Notes: generated by a model not told the origin, from the letters alone. Positions 1-13,891 are shown, counted from the stretch's first letter. The stretch: DNA of 64,000 nucleotides from Trochalopteron elliotii (GCA_024734555.1 JANPWX010000247.1:1924907-1988906); one strand, 5' to 3'. Program-made: numbers and translations.

Positions 1-3000
1 GAGGATAGTGTTGTTCTGGAAAATCTCACTGCTGTACCATGCAGTCAGCAAGGCAAAATAACAGCTGAATTATAACAACTGAGAAAATCCAATTCATAAC
101 CAACAGCTAACTTTCTAAAATTACTATCATACTTTCCTAACACTACAGCAGTTCATACAGGTCCACGTCATCAGCAAGAAAGTGCTGTAAGATTTTAAGA
201 GAATGTATACAAGTAGAGGTGTTTCCTAAGAAGAAAATTCAATTTCTAAGGCCATTTGAGGTTTTTAACAGACTTGAAATTTAGTTCAGATAGGCTAACA
301 CAGAAATGAACTTGTCCATGTACCTCCACCACCTGAACAAAGAACAGGAAGGTAAGGAGACACCAGTACAGACCATAAGTTCTGCACTGACAAAAGGAAG
401 AAAAGGAAGATGATTTCTGTATGTGTTTCATTCATCTCTATTATACTTCTATCAAACAAGTGAAAATTATTAAGCAGAAGTATTACATTACTGAAGTGAG
501 TGAAGGAACTGTACGGGAAGGCTGAGAAAGAGTGGATGAAGTGTAGTATGACTTATACATATGCTGTGATGTGCATTTATTTACAACATACAACCATAAT
601 GCCAATTGAGAAGATTCACAGATTCACCAAATAGCCTATCCTGATCTCACAATTAAGCTATATGGAAATATTTCACAGAGTGACACTGAAACAGAGATCC
701 AGTGCATTTCCAATGGGGCTTCATTGCCTGAGCACAATATAAACCTTGAGAAAATCCTCAAGACACTTTAGAAAATAATCAGCTGATTAAGATGTGGATA
801 GAAGGCTGGATGTGTGATTTTCCCCACCAGGCAGTGACAATGGACTGAATGCCAACAAAAGTCACAAAAACAACTGCAAAACAAAGTGCCTGTGGGGATT
901 CTGCAAGATAATCAATACTTGTCCTGAGACTTCTGAAGTCTCCTACTGGGGTGGGCATGAAGAGAAAAAAAACCTCGATGACCAAAACTGGAAATCTTGA
1001 TACATTTATTGAAAATTCATGACATTCTAACCTACAAATAGACAGTACAAGACAGTAATATGTTACTTGTACACCAGTAAGATATTGTGTAGTATATTAA
1101 CCTATATAATTGGTAATATAGCTTGTAAATATACATAGATTTTTCTATAATACCATTCAACCCTAAAAAAGATGTTCTTAAAAATTCTAAGCAATAGACT
1201 CTTGTATAAATGCTCCATTTTCTCATAACACTGCTACTGTTATTGCTTAGAATCTACATTACTTCATTCTTTTTCCTTTCAAACACAATATTTTAAATCA
1301 AAGCTCAATTATGATGAATATGCATTTTGTAGCATGCAATAAATGCTATTTAGAGGAATATTAAAAATACACGATAAATGCATGATAAAATTTTATCATG
1401 AAAATTAAGTCACAGATCACACTGCTGTCATACCATGTATTTCTTTCACCACTATTTTCTCTCACATCAGTAAGACCTATCTAAACTATTCCAGTACCCC
1501 AAAATATCCAGAGTTGCTGGTGCCTAATGCAAAGAGGGTTTTTTTTTAGTTAGCTGAGGCAAAATAAGCTCTTCTTGATGGTGTCTCACGTGAGTCAACC
1601 GTATTTTACTACTACAGCATAATTAAATGCTGAACTGATAACATGCAGTTACAATGCCAAACAAATGCCTGTGTTAGCAAGCAGAATAATGAGGCTTACC
1701 AGTGAGATTGTTTGCATATAAAGTAGTTGCAGTGGTAGCTCAGCACTATAGAAAACAGATAAGACTGGAAAGTTTCAGCATCCACCTATATATATAGAAG
1801 CTAATTCCATACCCTTCAGTGTATATTATAAACAGCTTAATTCTTGTAAATGCTTTACTCTCAGTGACTAAATCAGTTCATTGAGCTGCAATATAAATTG
1901 GATTGTAGAAGCATTTGTGAGCACATGAGGACTGGTTCCCTGCATTATGCAAAACAATTATTAAGAAAAGATACAAAACTCTATTAGCCAATTATTTATC
2001 TACACTTCATGAAAATGACATGTTCTGTTCCTCAGAAGCAGTAGAATTGATCCAAAACAAGACAAAACCACAAGGTTGACATGGCAATATCCTAAATTTA
2101 AGCACTCCTTATATATGAAGAAGCTTAGGGCAGTTATCTTCTGCTCCTTCTCAAGTATTTCATAGGTAGAACAGACCAAGTAGCTTGCTAGTGACTAGAG
2201 CGACTTGCAACCCAAAGGTGCATCTGTGTCAGCTGTGAGACATACTCATTCAAATACTGAGAAAAGAATGTCTTTCAAACCCCTTATCCTGAGGCAAAAC
2301 TTTACTACCGAAACAGGGAGAAGTATACTCCAAGTAGACAAAGAAACAGTATCATGAACAAGGAACTATGTCACTTTGAAAGATTTTAAGGAGTGTCAGA
2401 GAATGCTGCTTGTCTGCAGTTTGTCTCTTTTGAACTTTCAGAAAATTATCCTGTGTTGCAAGTAAACTGTAAGCAAGTATGCTCACTTTCTGTTCTAGTT
2501 TGTTCTCTATAAAAACACCAGATGTTTAAGTAGGAAACAAAAAAAAGGCAAAAACATGCCTACAAATAGCACACTTTTAAAAATATATTCAGTTCTATTC
2601 TTCAAATAAAATTTTAAACAAATTTCATTATAGTATCTGAGCTTTAGCTATTAGAACTATCAAGAACTACAACTAATGTAATCTGGAGTAAAAAATCTTG
2701 GTTTATACCATGATAAACAATATATGTTCCTATTCTGTTGGTTCAACCAAGTATAATCTGTTTTGAAAGATACAAATCTACTCGATACACTTCAGCAACT
2801 CCTTTAAAAAGCTTCCAAAAGTATGTATTTATGCTTCAATTTTATTAGACACAAAACTGGCGTAAACTGAACAGTACTTTGCAGCAAGCATGAAGAGAGA
2901 GCACCTCTGAATTTTAATGGACCCTGTGGAAGAGAAAATTCAGTAAAAAGAGATCAAAGCATACTGCTGTCATCTGATGGGCAAAAGTAGCAACATGGAG

Positions 3001-5385
3001 AAAGAATCCAGACTTCTCTATAAGTTACTTTTATTTTCTACAAGAAGTTTAGTTTCCCAGCTCAAGAGCCACTAAAGTATCAGCTGCCTTACAAAAACCA
3101 GACTTTGAAAAGAAAGGTTGCTAAGTACTTTTTCACATAAAAGGTCCAAGGCCTGGGGTCACTGAAATTACAGTGAGACTAATTTAATCTTGAAATTAAC
3201 TTGCTCTTGTATGAAAAGGTCTTCCAGTAGAATAGTTCATCTACCATCATAAAATGAGATCAAAAAGGTGCTTTATGAACTCAACAGTTGGGATACAGAA
3301 ACTGCAGATTTGCAATAAATGAATGTATGATTCTTCTAACCTGAGAAAACCATTTAAATATTGCTCTAAGTCAGCTGAGCACCTGCCCTCTGCTGTCTGG
3401 ACAGAGCAAAGTCTCCTACAGGGAGTGAGAAGCCGCCTTTAGCAAAAATTCATAGAAATATGTGAACAAATTGGACCTTCTATGAATATACTCAATTTGT
3501 ATCCTGGTATCACTGTTTTTCAAAACTATGTTTCTGGTACACTCTTTCGTTTTGTGCATGTGTATGTGTGGGTATCAATTCTATAATGTGGTAGGTTCAT
3601 ACTTTTATCAGATATGGCAATGTTATTAATAAGGGGTATCACAGAGCGTGCATTAATTCAAACAACCAGCACAAGAAGTGATTGTCACTGTGAAGCCTGA
3701 AAGGAAATCTGAACATTCCTAATGAAACCAACTTTGTTTGATGCTCAGAAGGTTCTTTTGCTTTATTTAGTCACTGACATCTCCCATTATGACAGAACTA
3801 ATTTAAGCACAATACATGTTCAGACTGTTGGTAGCATAAGAGTATAATAAATCTTTAAATATAAAGCATTTGAGTAGGCATTTCACACAGACACACGTGT
3901 GTTGCATACAAAATTAACAAGAGAGTAGAACCAGTTAATGGTGTTTCCCAATCTATATTTCATATGCACAAGCAGATGGCCAGAATTTTCATTCTTCAGA
4001 AAAAAAAGAATCTCAAAAAACAGGCTGAAAGGGATTTTGAAATTTCAAGGCAATGGCATACTGCAAAAGGTTAAAAGAGAAAATTTAACCTCCTGTGAAG
4101 CAGCCTTCCTTCAACTGACTTCTGGCATTGATTGATTTATTTTAAAAAATTCATTAGCTGCCAGAAATGCCTATTAATAGGATTACTTGAACACAAGATA
4201 TGAAATACCAAGTGCTGTTCAAATCACAGATCTTACTCGTGCCCAGCTCAATTCAAGTAGAATGTTAGAAAATCTTATTTTAAAGAACAAAGGAAAAAAG
4301 CCGCACTTTGTTATAGTGCATTCTTTTATTTTAAAGCTGGGAGTTCATGCAGTAATTAGAGACACATGGTACTTGGGTTTCCAATGAAACAATTTAAGGA
4401 ACTTTTCCTGCCCCAAGTTTGCAAAAAATAACGTGGAAGGATAAAAGTGGTATTAATAAAAAATAAAATTTACATTTTAAATATCACATTTCCTCATTTT
4501 TCTTATTGACGCCTGATGGCTGATTGAACAAATATCCATAACTAAGAGTCATGTATTGAATTTCAAAGCATTATTTCTCTGCACTGCAATAAGGTCACAC
4601 TCAGGCTGCTTGCTACAAAAATCAGTCACACAGAAAGAAACTGTTGGTGTTTGCTGTACTACCTGGAAATATCCTCTAGCTTTACAGAGCTTTAAACAAT
4701 GTATGAAACTTAAGCTGTTAGAATCACACAGTTAAACCATTATCCTGTTTTAAGCTGCAACTGCTCATTTACAGTGATGAACAAGAATGTAAGTTATTGG
4801 GCTATTTACGAATTTATTTGTTAGAAATACACACCACATATTCTGATTAAATGCCAGCCAAACTAAGTGAGCCAATGCATATAAGCAGAATATATATATA
4901 TATACAGAATGGTATATTTTGGTATATTTTGGTCTAAGCACTATTTCTGCTTTCAAGAAATGCAACTGAATGATTTAGTACACTGTTAGATACAAAATGT
5001 ATTATCAACTAGGAATTTTCATTAAGAAAAAAATGGAAGATTCCTGATTCTTCTGCTTGGAAGGGTAGAGGTAAAAGAGTTCTGCCTTAGGAAATGGTAA
5101 AAAGCTCTGGAGCGGCGGAGGACAAGAATTTCAGCTGAGGAGAAAGCAAGAGAATTCAAGAGTAATTAGAGCTTGTATTTACTGCAAGCACTTTTCATCC
5201 AGATATCTGACATCTTTGTCAGAAGATCAAGATATGCATTCAGTGTCGGGCACATGTCAGGAAGACCCTTGGCTCCTTTCTGCTGCTTGGAAGAAGCCAG
5301 CCCTCACTGCTGCACAGCAGGGATCAGCTGTTACTTTGGAGGCAATTATATGATAGCATCTACTAAACATAATTAAAATACATAC
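1..5385 (-). other. SPATA7: SPATA7 intron 5 (partial, runs off the left edge)
   Basis: The donor after exon 5 is at 5384-5385. No downstream SPATA7 exon was found to position 1. In human the next exon is a large one (several hundred bases), and no open frame of that kind or sequence occurs here on the minus strand, so it should lie outside the window. The stretch holds a (TA)7 tract at 4891-4904 and two direct copies of GGTATATTTT at 4911-4930. Otherwise I see only AT-rich DNA. Confidence 0.75.
4889..4932. repeat. (TA)7 tract and a duplicated 10-mer
   Basis: (TA)7 at 4891-4904, followed by two direct copies of GGTATATTTT at 4911-4930. Simple sequence in SPATA7 intron 5. Confidence 0.9.
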
Positions 5386-5519
5386 CTTTCTAAAAGTGGA
5401 TTGGGGCAGCCTTCCATTGTCTCTTGAACAGCATTGAGGGACAGCTTCACACCCACTCAATTTCTCTCCACACTTTGCTACCTTCCTTTTCAGTTTCTCT
5501 CTTCTTTGCTGGTCAGCAA
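5386..5519 (-). CDS. SPATA7: SPATA7 exon 5 (internal coding exon)
   Basis: Seen: on the minus strand a strong acceptor (pyrimidine-rich tract ending CCTAAG, AG at 5520-5521) opens a 134-base exon, followed by donor GTATGT (GT at 5384-5385). Read with one base carried from exon 4, it is open for 44 residues and ends in phase 0. It begins ADQQRREKLK. Known: human SPATA7 has the same ten residues at this place, and as I recall its corresponding segment is also 44 residues long. SPATA7 is a ciliary protein of the photoreceptor connecting cilium that binds RPGRIP1; loss causes retinal dystrophy (LCA3). Odd: after residue 10 the sequence diverges from the human protein and gains cysteines (four in the GCEAVPQCC neighbourhood and just before it). 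The start of the exon is certain by homology; the end rests on the donor and on the matching length. Confidence 0.92.
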
Positions 5520-6246
5520 CTTAGGAAAGAGACAAGGTTGGTCAGATCCAAACTGAAATATTCTCTGTTACCCTAAGTGATTTGAAAACATTGTAGTGGT
5601 TTCCAATTGCTCAGTAAAGCCAGACTATTGAGATACGTGCCACTTCCAACACACAGCAGTTTTAAAATTTATGTCTACTCTTAGAAGAAAAATTATTAAT
5701 AGAGCATGCTGGTAGCTGAAGCTGTGCCTTAACTTTCCTGAAATCTTCTTACCTTGCAACAAACATCAGCATACAGGACTTCTAAGATCAGTATTGCTAA
5801 CAGAGCATTTTGCTCAAAAAGTTACAAGCTTTCTATCAGTTTTTTACAGCTAGAACTCCTTTGACTGTACTCTCATCCAGTATTTCAGAAAAAGCCCTGT
5901 TATTGTTAGCAAATCTGATGTGTAAAAAAATCCATTACAATATGGACTTTCCTAAGTACAGAAATCCAGGCCAGAACAAGCACGTTTTTGTCAAGAACAC
6001 AAAAAAATTAAGGCCAGCTCTGAGAGGGCTACTGTCAGATCAGGAGCAAGGAATTTTTATCAGTCCACACTGGTCTGCAGTCCAAGACCTCATCAGCAGT
6101 GCAGAAAGTTGACTCATGTATCTATGTCATCAGATAAAGAAGCCTGAAAGACAGGTAAATTTTCTGTATATGAGTTAGCCATCAGTCACCTAAATCTTAC
6201 AAAATACAGTCCAAAGTTTTTACATATTGTGAGCAGCCACATTTCA

Positions 6247-6755
6247 CAGATGAAACACAAAATCATTTAGGTTGGAAAAAAACCTCCAAGAGTGAGTCCA
6301 ACCTTTGACCAATCACCACTTCACCAACTAAATCACAGCACCAAGTGCCACACTGAGCTGTTTCTTACACTTCCACCACCTTCCTGGGCAGGCCATTGCT
6401 ATGCTTGACAACCCTTCCCATGAAGAAATTCTTCCTGATGTCCAACCTAAATCTCCCCTGGCACGGCTTAAGACTGTGTCCTCTTGTCCTGTTGCTGGTT
6501 GCCTGGCAGAAGAGGCTGACCATCACCTGGCTACAGCCTCCTTTCAGGCAGTTGTAAAGAGTGATAAGGTTTCCCCTGAACCTCCTTTTCTCCAGGCTAA
6601 ACAATCCCAGCTCCCTCAGACACTGCTCGCAGCACTTGTGCTCCAGATCCCTCATCATCCTTGTTGCCCTAGTCTGAACACACTCCAGCACCTCAATGTC
6701 TTCCTTGAAGTGAGGGGCCCAGAACTTGACACAATACTCGAACTTCATAAAGTTG
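6247..6755 (-). mobile_element. CR1 LINE, 3' end with end of ORF2
   Basis: Seen: on the minus strand a 127-codon frame (6365-6748) with CR1 reverse-transcriptase C-terminal motifs in order: [59 protein letters not shown] and [10 protein letters not shown]. It is followed by the CR1 3' UTR, ending in a CCAACCTAAATGATTTTGTG tail. Known: CR1 is the dominant avian LINE, usually 5'-truncated; it ends in short direct repeats rather than poly(A). This copy keeps the end of ORF2 open but lacks most of the polymerase, so it is dead. It lies in SPATA7 intron 4 in the sense orientation. The plus-strand frame over the same bases is a shadow. Confidence 0.97.
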
Positions 6756-9700
6756 AAAAATCAAAATGAGGCTGATGAAAAAGTTAATAATTTCATTTCC
6801 AAACAGGGAAAAAATAAGCAAACACACTTTTGAAGTCTGTACACCAATACACCAAATGAAAATTTTTGCATTCACTTATCACATATCTAAGCGTATGAAT
6901 CAATCATTTGTTTGATAGAGACACACAAAGACCTTTGAGGATTTCTTCTCTGGTTTCATAATATATTTATATCATACTCTGGGAGACCCCAAACTGCACG
7001 TGCACTACTATATTTAATGCATGGAAATGTAAAAAACTTCTGGGATTGGTGTGGTACATTTTTCTACACAGCTGACACCTGTAGCAATCTGAGGATGTTT
7101 AATCAACCTTTAAAATGCACTCACCTGTGTACATGTACCCCACATATATGTTAATCTCCAGGAATTACTTAAGTAAGTGCATTCATTGCGTTAAACATTT
7201 TAGTCCCCTTTTAATCTTTCACATGTGGAAACTTTGCTCTCATTGCTCAGGAAAATCTCTCTTTCTCTTTAGTTCTTACAACTGATACGTAAAATACAGA
7301 GTAATTTATTTTATGGCTACCCATTTATCCATCATACACTATTAGAGTACTTCCTATATCAGACTGCTTCAATTACTTAAATGAATTGCTTAAATTGCAA
7401 AATATTAGCTGAAGCTAACAAATGCTACATTATACAACTCTGAATTAAAAATACACATTGTAATAGAATGACAAAATATAATGCACCATAAATAATTAAA
7501 ACTGAATGTTTTTTTTTCTAGACTGTGTTATTGTGTGTCTTCTAAATTATTATTATTTCTAATTGTGTTTGTCTTAAAAGTTACAGAGAAGCACTCAAAA
7601 ATTAGCTGCAGGTTTGACATTTTATGTGTGAGATAAATAATTACTTATTCTGGACCAATACAGTGTGTCAGTGTGTGCACATGGATGGAGGCTATAAAAA
7701 CTCACATCTTGCCTACTGCTCAGGTAAAATGGTGATGGCTGATTGAACAAATATCTACAGAAACAATGGGCAAATGAGAGCCCTACAAAGCAAAAATGCA
7801 AATCATACAGAAGTATGGGTACGGGCAAGTAGGTGTCTGAAACAGCAAATACCTTACACTCACGTGCTTGGGTGAAAAGTGGGTTTGCCTAAGACAAGAC
7901 AAGCTTTAACATTTCACTGTGTGTTCCACCTGCACACCACGGCTTAACAGGAGTGTCTGGGCAAGGTGCAAAGCAGTGTGAATATTACTGCAAAACAGAA
8001 TTCCCATGTTGTCCTTTTTCTGCTCTTTACAGGAGAAACTCTGAAATTTGACATACATGAATGCCTTTACTACTGGCATTCAAAGCTATTAAAAAAACCT
8101 CCTCCAGGACCGTGTGCTGTGGGTTTTCACCCAAAGCATGGCTTATGCCCAAGAATAAAGAGTGAAAGAACAGTAATTGTTCCAGCTAAGGCTATCTCTG
8201 AATATCAGAATGACCCATTGGGACTACCATCACCTGCATGGGAAATGTGGAGTCTTTGCCTCACACCTGTCTGTCATACAGTGAGCTCAGCTCAGCTAAT
8301 CCATTAAGTGTACTCCAAAAGCCATAAAGTCACTTGTGTACTGAAAGGCAGCACAGACATACAAAAAGAATGTCAGAAAACTCCAGAAATGTACAAATCT
8401 TACTGCCAAATTAGGACATTTCAGGCTGTATCTGTGGTGAAAGCTAGGAATTTTGAAACCAGCAAAGTGAGAGATAGAGAAATCTCTAAAAAAAGTTAAT
8501 GTATATGTAAACAGACAGCTGGAGGTAGGTTAGGATAGCTCTAAGGCAGACAGCAAGTAACACAAATGCAGAGACAGGCACACTGCCCTACCTCTCCTTA
8601 GTGCACATGTCCTTTACTCGTGCAAGGACTGGAGAATCCAGTCTTATGCTTTGACTTCAGCCAAATAGAAAACTTGCCTGGAACTTTGAGGCACTAATCA
8701 TAATATTACAATTGAGAAGAGCTGAAGATAGTTAAGGCTGTCATACATAACCACTTGTGTTGCAGTGTGAATATATTAAACACAGAAAGCAAGAGACCAG
8801 CATTCAAGAGACATCCAATTTCAAAAGGGAGATTTAGCTTTTAACTGAAAACACTGCTCACTGCTTAAGATATCTTCTCCTTCAAATCCATTACAGATAA
8901 AAGCTTTTACTTTCAGTGAGGTTCATGAACTAAATTTGAAAGAAGTGCCCTTGGCATACTGTCATAGACTAGTGGGAAGTAAACATAAAGAGCATTTGTT
9001 AACAGATACTTAAAACAGTTTCACTGCAAGTAGCTTTTATTTGAACATTGGCTCCAGGAACATGCCACATATGTAGAGTTAAATATGGGAAAAGTACATA
9101 GTAATAAATATCTTGTGACAAATAAATGAAAAAAAAGAAAGCCACTGGGTTACCTTTTAAAAGGGGAAAACAAAACGTTTAGGAGTAAAATAATACAGTC
9201 TGTAGATTCAAATAATGAGTCCCTTTAAAAGTCCTAGTAGAGCTTTAGAGATTAATTGTATCTTATTAACTACTGTACTCAAAACCCTACAGATTCATAG
9301 TATGGTAAGAGAAAATGTACTAGAATATAAATGGTTCGGTGATTCTGTAGATCAGATTAATTCAGTTCGTGAACCTAGATTCCATAACTTATTGCATTCA
9401 CTCCACTAATCCATTCTCTTAATTTTGTTGTCAGTGAAAGGAAGCACAAGAAAGACTATGGACTTCAGACGTTAAACTCTAGCACTCCTCATAAAGAGAT
9501 ACCTACAGAACACTGATCAACCTGTCACCTTTGCCGAGGCAAATAATCTTCACAGAGTACCCCACACTTCAAAGCAGCGATCGTATCACTTTTTTTCCTT
9601 TTTAGAATACTCCCTCTGTAAGCTTAATTATTTCTTCTGTAGAAGACTAGACTGCAGCAGCATTTCAAGACATGCTTAGAGATATAAAACAAATGTCATA

Positions 9701-11261
9701 AATCTGGAAAAACAAACTAATCATATGTATCACAGTTTTAGTCAGCATGAAAGCTCTTCACTTAGAAGGACAGTATGATCTTGAATGTCAATGGCTGTCC
9801 TTTGCTCTGAATTTCCAATTGCTAAATTTATCACATATCACATCACAAAACAGTTAAATTTCAAGTTATTTCAATTTTGATGTAAATAATTGATGGCAGA
9901 TAATGAAATACAAAGTAAGATTTAAATTGAGTTCAGCTTCCAGAACAATGTATCTTAAAGGAATTATGCAATACTCAGAATTTCTCTACTGTGTTTTTAT
10001 ATAAGCTCTTTCTGCAATAACACACCTGGAGTTATTATTTCCCTTTTGAATTCTTTTTAGATAAATCATACAAACATCATCTCAGCTGAGCTTGAAGTGC
10101 CTAGTGCCCACAACTAAACTGTCCAGCATGTCAGTCAGCGATATTACTTCTGCTTGCAAGACCTTCCTTCCCTAAGAATTTTTACTATCAGTTTCCTAGC
10201 TCTACACAAATTTCCAGTACACCATGATTTTAAGCACCTGAGGTGAGATCTCATCAAATGTAAACTGAATTTTGCCATTAGCTATGAAGTTCAGGTTTCT
10301 TATAAGTCTAAATCTAAATTCCTTAACACAGAAATTTTAATTTTAGTAACTTTAAGAGATGATTTTGCAGTCCTCCTTCACATCCAGTATCAGTAGCACT
10401 GTTTCATCAAATAAGGGAGGAATCACCATTAAAAAAGGGTGACAAAGTATTTATTAAAGGCTTGATAGTAAAGCCTTGCTTGTATCAAATATGAAGTAAC
10501 AGCTATACTTCAGTAATCTGATACTACTTGGCAAAGCTACTGATGGCAAAATCTGGTCATTGCTAAGACTTGGAAATAAACCCTAACAGTGAGATATGAA
10601 CCCTTCAAAGGCATTTCAGAAGAGGGTAGAAGCACTGGATTATCCCAAATCCATCCACCCCTGATGCTCATATGGGGCCCTCATCCAGCAGACATCTCCT
10701 ATGTACTTCTGTCAGCCACATGCAGAACACAGCAGCCTGCCAACAGTGACTGCACAGACCCTGTGCAGTGCTGCACCAGCCCTGAAGGAAGCATCTAAGC
10801 CTGCTCAGGAAAACCTCCATTTGTGCACCCCAGAGAAAGGTCCTTTGTGCTTCTAGCCGGCCCTTGACTCTGATTTTTTTTTGAAGGCACCACTGGGGCA
10901 GGCCCCAAGGACAATTTAGACACACTGTACTGACATAATGCTGAAAATAAGTGGAATGTGTAATTTTATTCTTCTTTGCTGGTATGGCTATTTTGTAATC
11001 CTGAGTAATGGTGGACAATTGTTTAAAAACAACAGTCCTCCCCACCAGCAGACAGATGGTAAAGCTGGGTAAATTAGATTAAAAATCAAGGACACATTTT
11101 CAATAATAATGATGAATAACAACAGAAACATCCACTAAAAGAAATTATGTTTTCTCTATTTATTGACCTTTACAAGTCAAGACTGCAGGCTTTTATTGTT
11201 TATGTGCTTAATTTACCACATTCGATATGGCTGTTAAGTTCCATATTAGCAAAACTGGATG

Positions 11262-11332
11262 GAACTTTTGGTCTGCTTAACTCATGATGTCAGACTAGAT
11301 GATCTAAAGTCTTTTCACAATTATGAAAAATG
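11262..11332 (+). mobile_element. possible CR1 3' tail remnant
   Basis: The stretch ATGTCAGACTAGATGATCTA followed by AAGTCTTTTCACAATTATGAAAAAT resembles the CR1 3' end, in which a GGACTAGATGATCT-like segment precedes AGGTCTTTTCCAACC. Only about 70 bases match, so it could be chance or a very old copy. Confidence 0.5.
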
Positions 11333-13843
11333 TACTTTTGATGTGCATATCTAAAATTAATTACCTCATAAAAAAACCCAACAACTTTTATTATAAAAGA
11401 AATACAGTAAATAACTTCTGGGGAAAAAAAGAAGTAAAATCACTACAGTTAGAAGCATAGATTCATGAAGATTTTTTAACTGTAAGTTTTCCTGCTCATC
11501 AAATTGATAAATATATTAGAACACTTTTCCAAAGACGTAACACAAGCATAAGAATTACCTGAGTGTTTGAATTTAAAGAGCTTATATTAGTTGCTTAGAA
11601 CTTTCATTTTCAGAAATACATATTTAAGGACAAGATTTAACAGCAAAAAAAAGATAGGGTGATTTTGTGAAAGCTTCTTGTAAAATGGCAGTAACAACAA
11701 AACATGTAAGAGGGCTTTTCACAGATCTCTGCTTTTTCATAATGTAAAGTGTAGAGAGATGTATGTGTTCATGGGAAAAGCTAAGATTTAAACACAGAAT
11801 TACATAACAATACATATTCCTTGATATTTTTGCTTGAACTTAATCCCTTTAAAGGGTAGAAAACCAACATTACTATCAGTCTGAATTGCTGCCTCTCCCG
11901 AACTCTCACTGCCCTCCCTCCAAGAATTCAAGTTCCACCAGGCTAAAATAGATCTGTGGTGGGTAACTTCTCAGAGTATTTGTTTTCCTTTTTCTCCTCC
12001 CCCTGCCCCAGTATCAAAGAGACCTGCATTCTTAAGCACACTAATCACTGGGTCCAAGCTGTACTATCAATATGCCTTGTGGAAAAACCTCTCAACATAA
12101 GGGTTGAAAAGTTAGTACTGTTAGAAACCAGGCATGTGCAGCAGCAGCTGTCTTACTTGGCATAGCCTTTGTCAAGTTTTCTGGCACGAGTTTCACAATC
12201 ACAGACTTCTAATGGCCACTGGTATCAATCAACATGCTTGGACTAATTCTGAACATAGAAGTTTCACATTTCAAGAAGTTTCACATTTTAACAACTATTT
12301 TAAGTCAGTAAGCCTGATCTAATACACAGGAACATGCTCATTGCTAGCCCAGAGGCATGGCACCTTGCCTGCTTTGCTGCCAGCTAAGATACCAGGAAAA
12401 GAACAGTGGAAACTAAATCCACTTTAAGGACAGAACATATTCAGTTGGCCAGGGAGAATGCAGACTACAGTATCATGTTTAATTCTTAAACGCTGATGAC
12501 TGATTCATGGCAACAACCCCAAAGGGAAATACTCACCTGCTATTCTAGCAGTACAGGAAGCACATTTTCAGAAGATGTTTTTTAACACTATCTGCAGGAA
12601 TTCTGTTTTGTAACTCTATGCTATTAATAAATCTTATAGTTTTAAACTAAATTTACCTCCCTGCCCAGATCTTGAAATAGAGGGGGAACAGAAACTTTAT
12701 TTGGAATGCAATAGCTAGTAAGACAAAGAGCACAAAGAGAAAAAAGTAATGATATGCTTCAGCTGAAGTAATGACAAGCAGAAAACTACTGTGAGAATGA
12801 AGGTGCAAACCCCTCATCCTCAGTGACACTATAGAGACACCGCTGATATTCAACTACATTGAAGTTAAAACTGTGCCTGGGTAAATCATGTGTCTCATCT
12901 TGAGCAAGAAAGAAAAAATTGTTTTGGAAGTATTCTAAAACCCTTTTTCCATTACTTTTCTTCCTCAGCACATTTTCAACAATCACAAAACGACAGAGGA
13001 AGAAAAATGATTCTCCAGTGGTTTACCACAGACTCTACAAATGGTACCTTGCACTGAGCTTAACATTTGAACATGTCACACTTGGCTGCATGGTTATTAC
13101 AGTACAGAAATCTGTATTTCTTGATGAACAATGCATAGAGAACTGCAAGGAAAAAATGCAACCACTCTAAATTTAGGTATGAAATAAAACTGAAATAATC
13201 TTTAATTTCATTCCAAAAACCTAGAAGTTACAAGGGTAGTGCAGAAACTGAACAAGGTATTCCTGGGTAGCCTTAACTTTAAATACCTTGAAGTTGGTGA
13301 GACCAATAATGATGAATTTGAAACTAGGTGTTTCCTATGGAATTAACTTTTTGATAACTGCAAAACTTTCAGCCTAAACTGCAGAGTTTCTTATCTATTT
13401 GTAAAACAATCTCAGTCAGGTGGAACAGCATATAAAATAAAGCAGGTCAGAAAAAAAAATACAGTTACATGCACACATTGAGCAGTGAGAGAAATCCTCA
13501 AAAGCTTTTATTAAGAAAGGTCCAGGATTTTTGTCTACATGTTTGTACCAGATCCTTAAGATTATTTTATCTCTTGCAGTTGAGACACTTTTGCTGTTGA
13601 CAAATGAATTGTCAAGCTAAGCACAACTAATCACTGAGAGCCCAGATCCACCTCTCCAGCATTCCATGTGATACAGATTGAATGCATCTACAAGTAGCTG
13701 TAGAAGGATGTGAAAGCTGAATAAACAAGCAGACACATGAATGCCTACTTGAGGTTTGTATGCTATTGTTATTTTTCACTGGCTCTTTGGCTAAGATAGC
13801 TTTACAGAAGCATTTGCAGAATCAACATATAACAAACACTTAC

Positions 13844-13891
13844 GTTTGATGCAGGTCAATCTACTTTTGGGCACTGAACAGTCTACAGCTG
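13844..13891 (-). CDS. SPATA7: SPATA7 exon 4 (internal coding exon)
   Basis: Seen: on the minus strand a TTTTTCTTATTTTCAG acceptor, 48 exon bases, then a consensus GTAAGT donor (GT at 13842-13843). Phase is 1 in and 1 out. The codon split with exon 3 gives Ala, followed by AVDCSVPKSRLTCIK. Known: human SPATA7 has AAVDCSVP at this point, so the first half is nearly identical and the second half is looser. Exon 3 lies 897 bases upstream and exon 5 about 8.3 kb downstream. The split codon into exon 5 reads CTT (Leu), where I recall Tyr in human. No domain is recognisable in so short a piece; identity rests on the match and on unbroken phase with exons 3 and 5. Confidence 0.93.

Larger units (their letters stand above)
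5520..13843 (-). other. SPATA7: SPATA7 intron 4
   Basis: An 8324-base phase-1 intron between exons 4 and 5. It contains the CR1 3' end at about 6247-6755 and a short CR1-tail-like piece at about 11262-11332, listed separately. The rest is AT-rich and unremarkable. Open frames within it (for example 10668-11045 on the minus strand) show no family resemblance and no splice support. Confidence 0.85.

Noticed and set aside
1700..1745. A 46-base minus-strand segment with a very good acceptor (TTATCTGTTTTCTATAG) and donor (GTAAGC) in SPATA7 intron 5
   Set aside because: Spliced after exon 5 (phase 0) it reads TGC then TGA at once and matches nothing in SPATA7. It is a pseudoexon or at most a poison exon; no evidence for use.
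6401..6769. 122-codon plus-strand frame
   Set aside because: It is the antisense shadow of the CR1 ORF2 end on the minus strand.
10668..11045. 125-codon minus-strand frame in SPATA7 intron 4
   Set aside because: No family motif, no splice signals in phase with exons 4 and 5, and exon 5 follows exon 4 in the human order without an extra exon.
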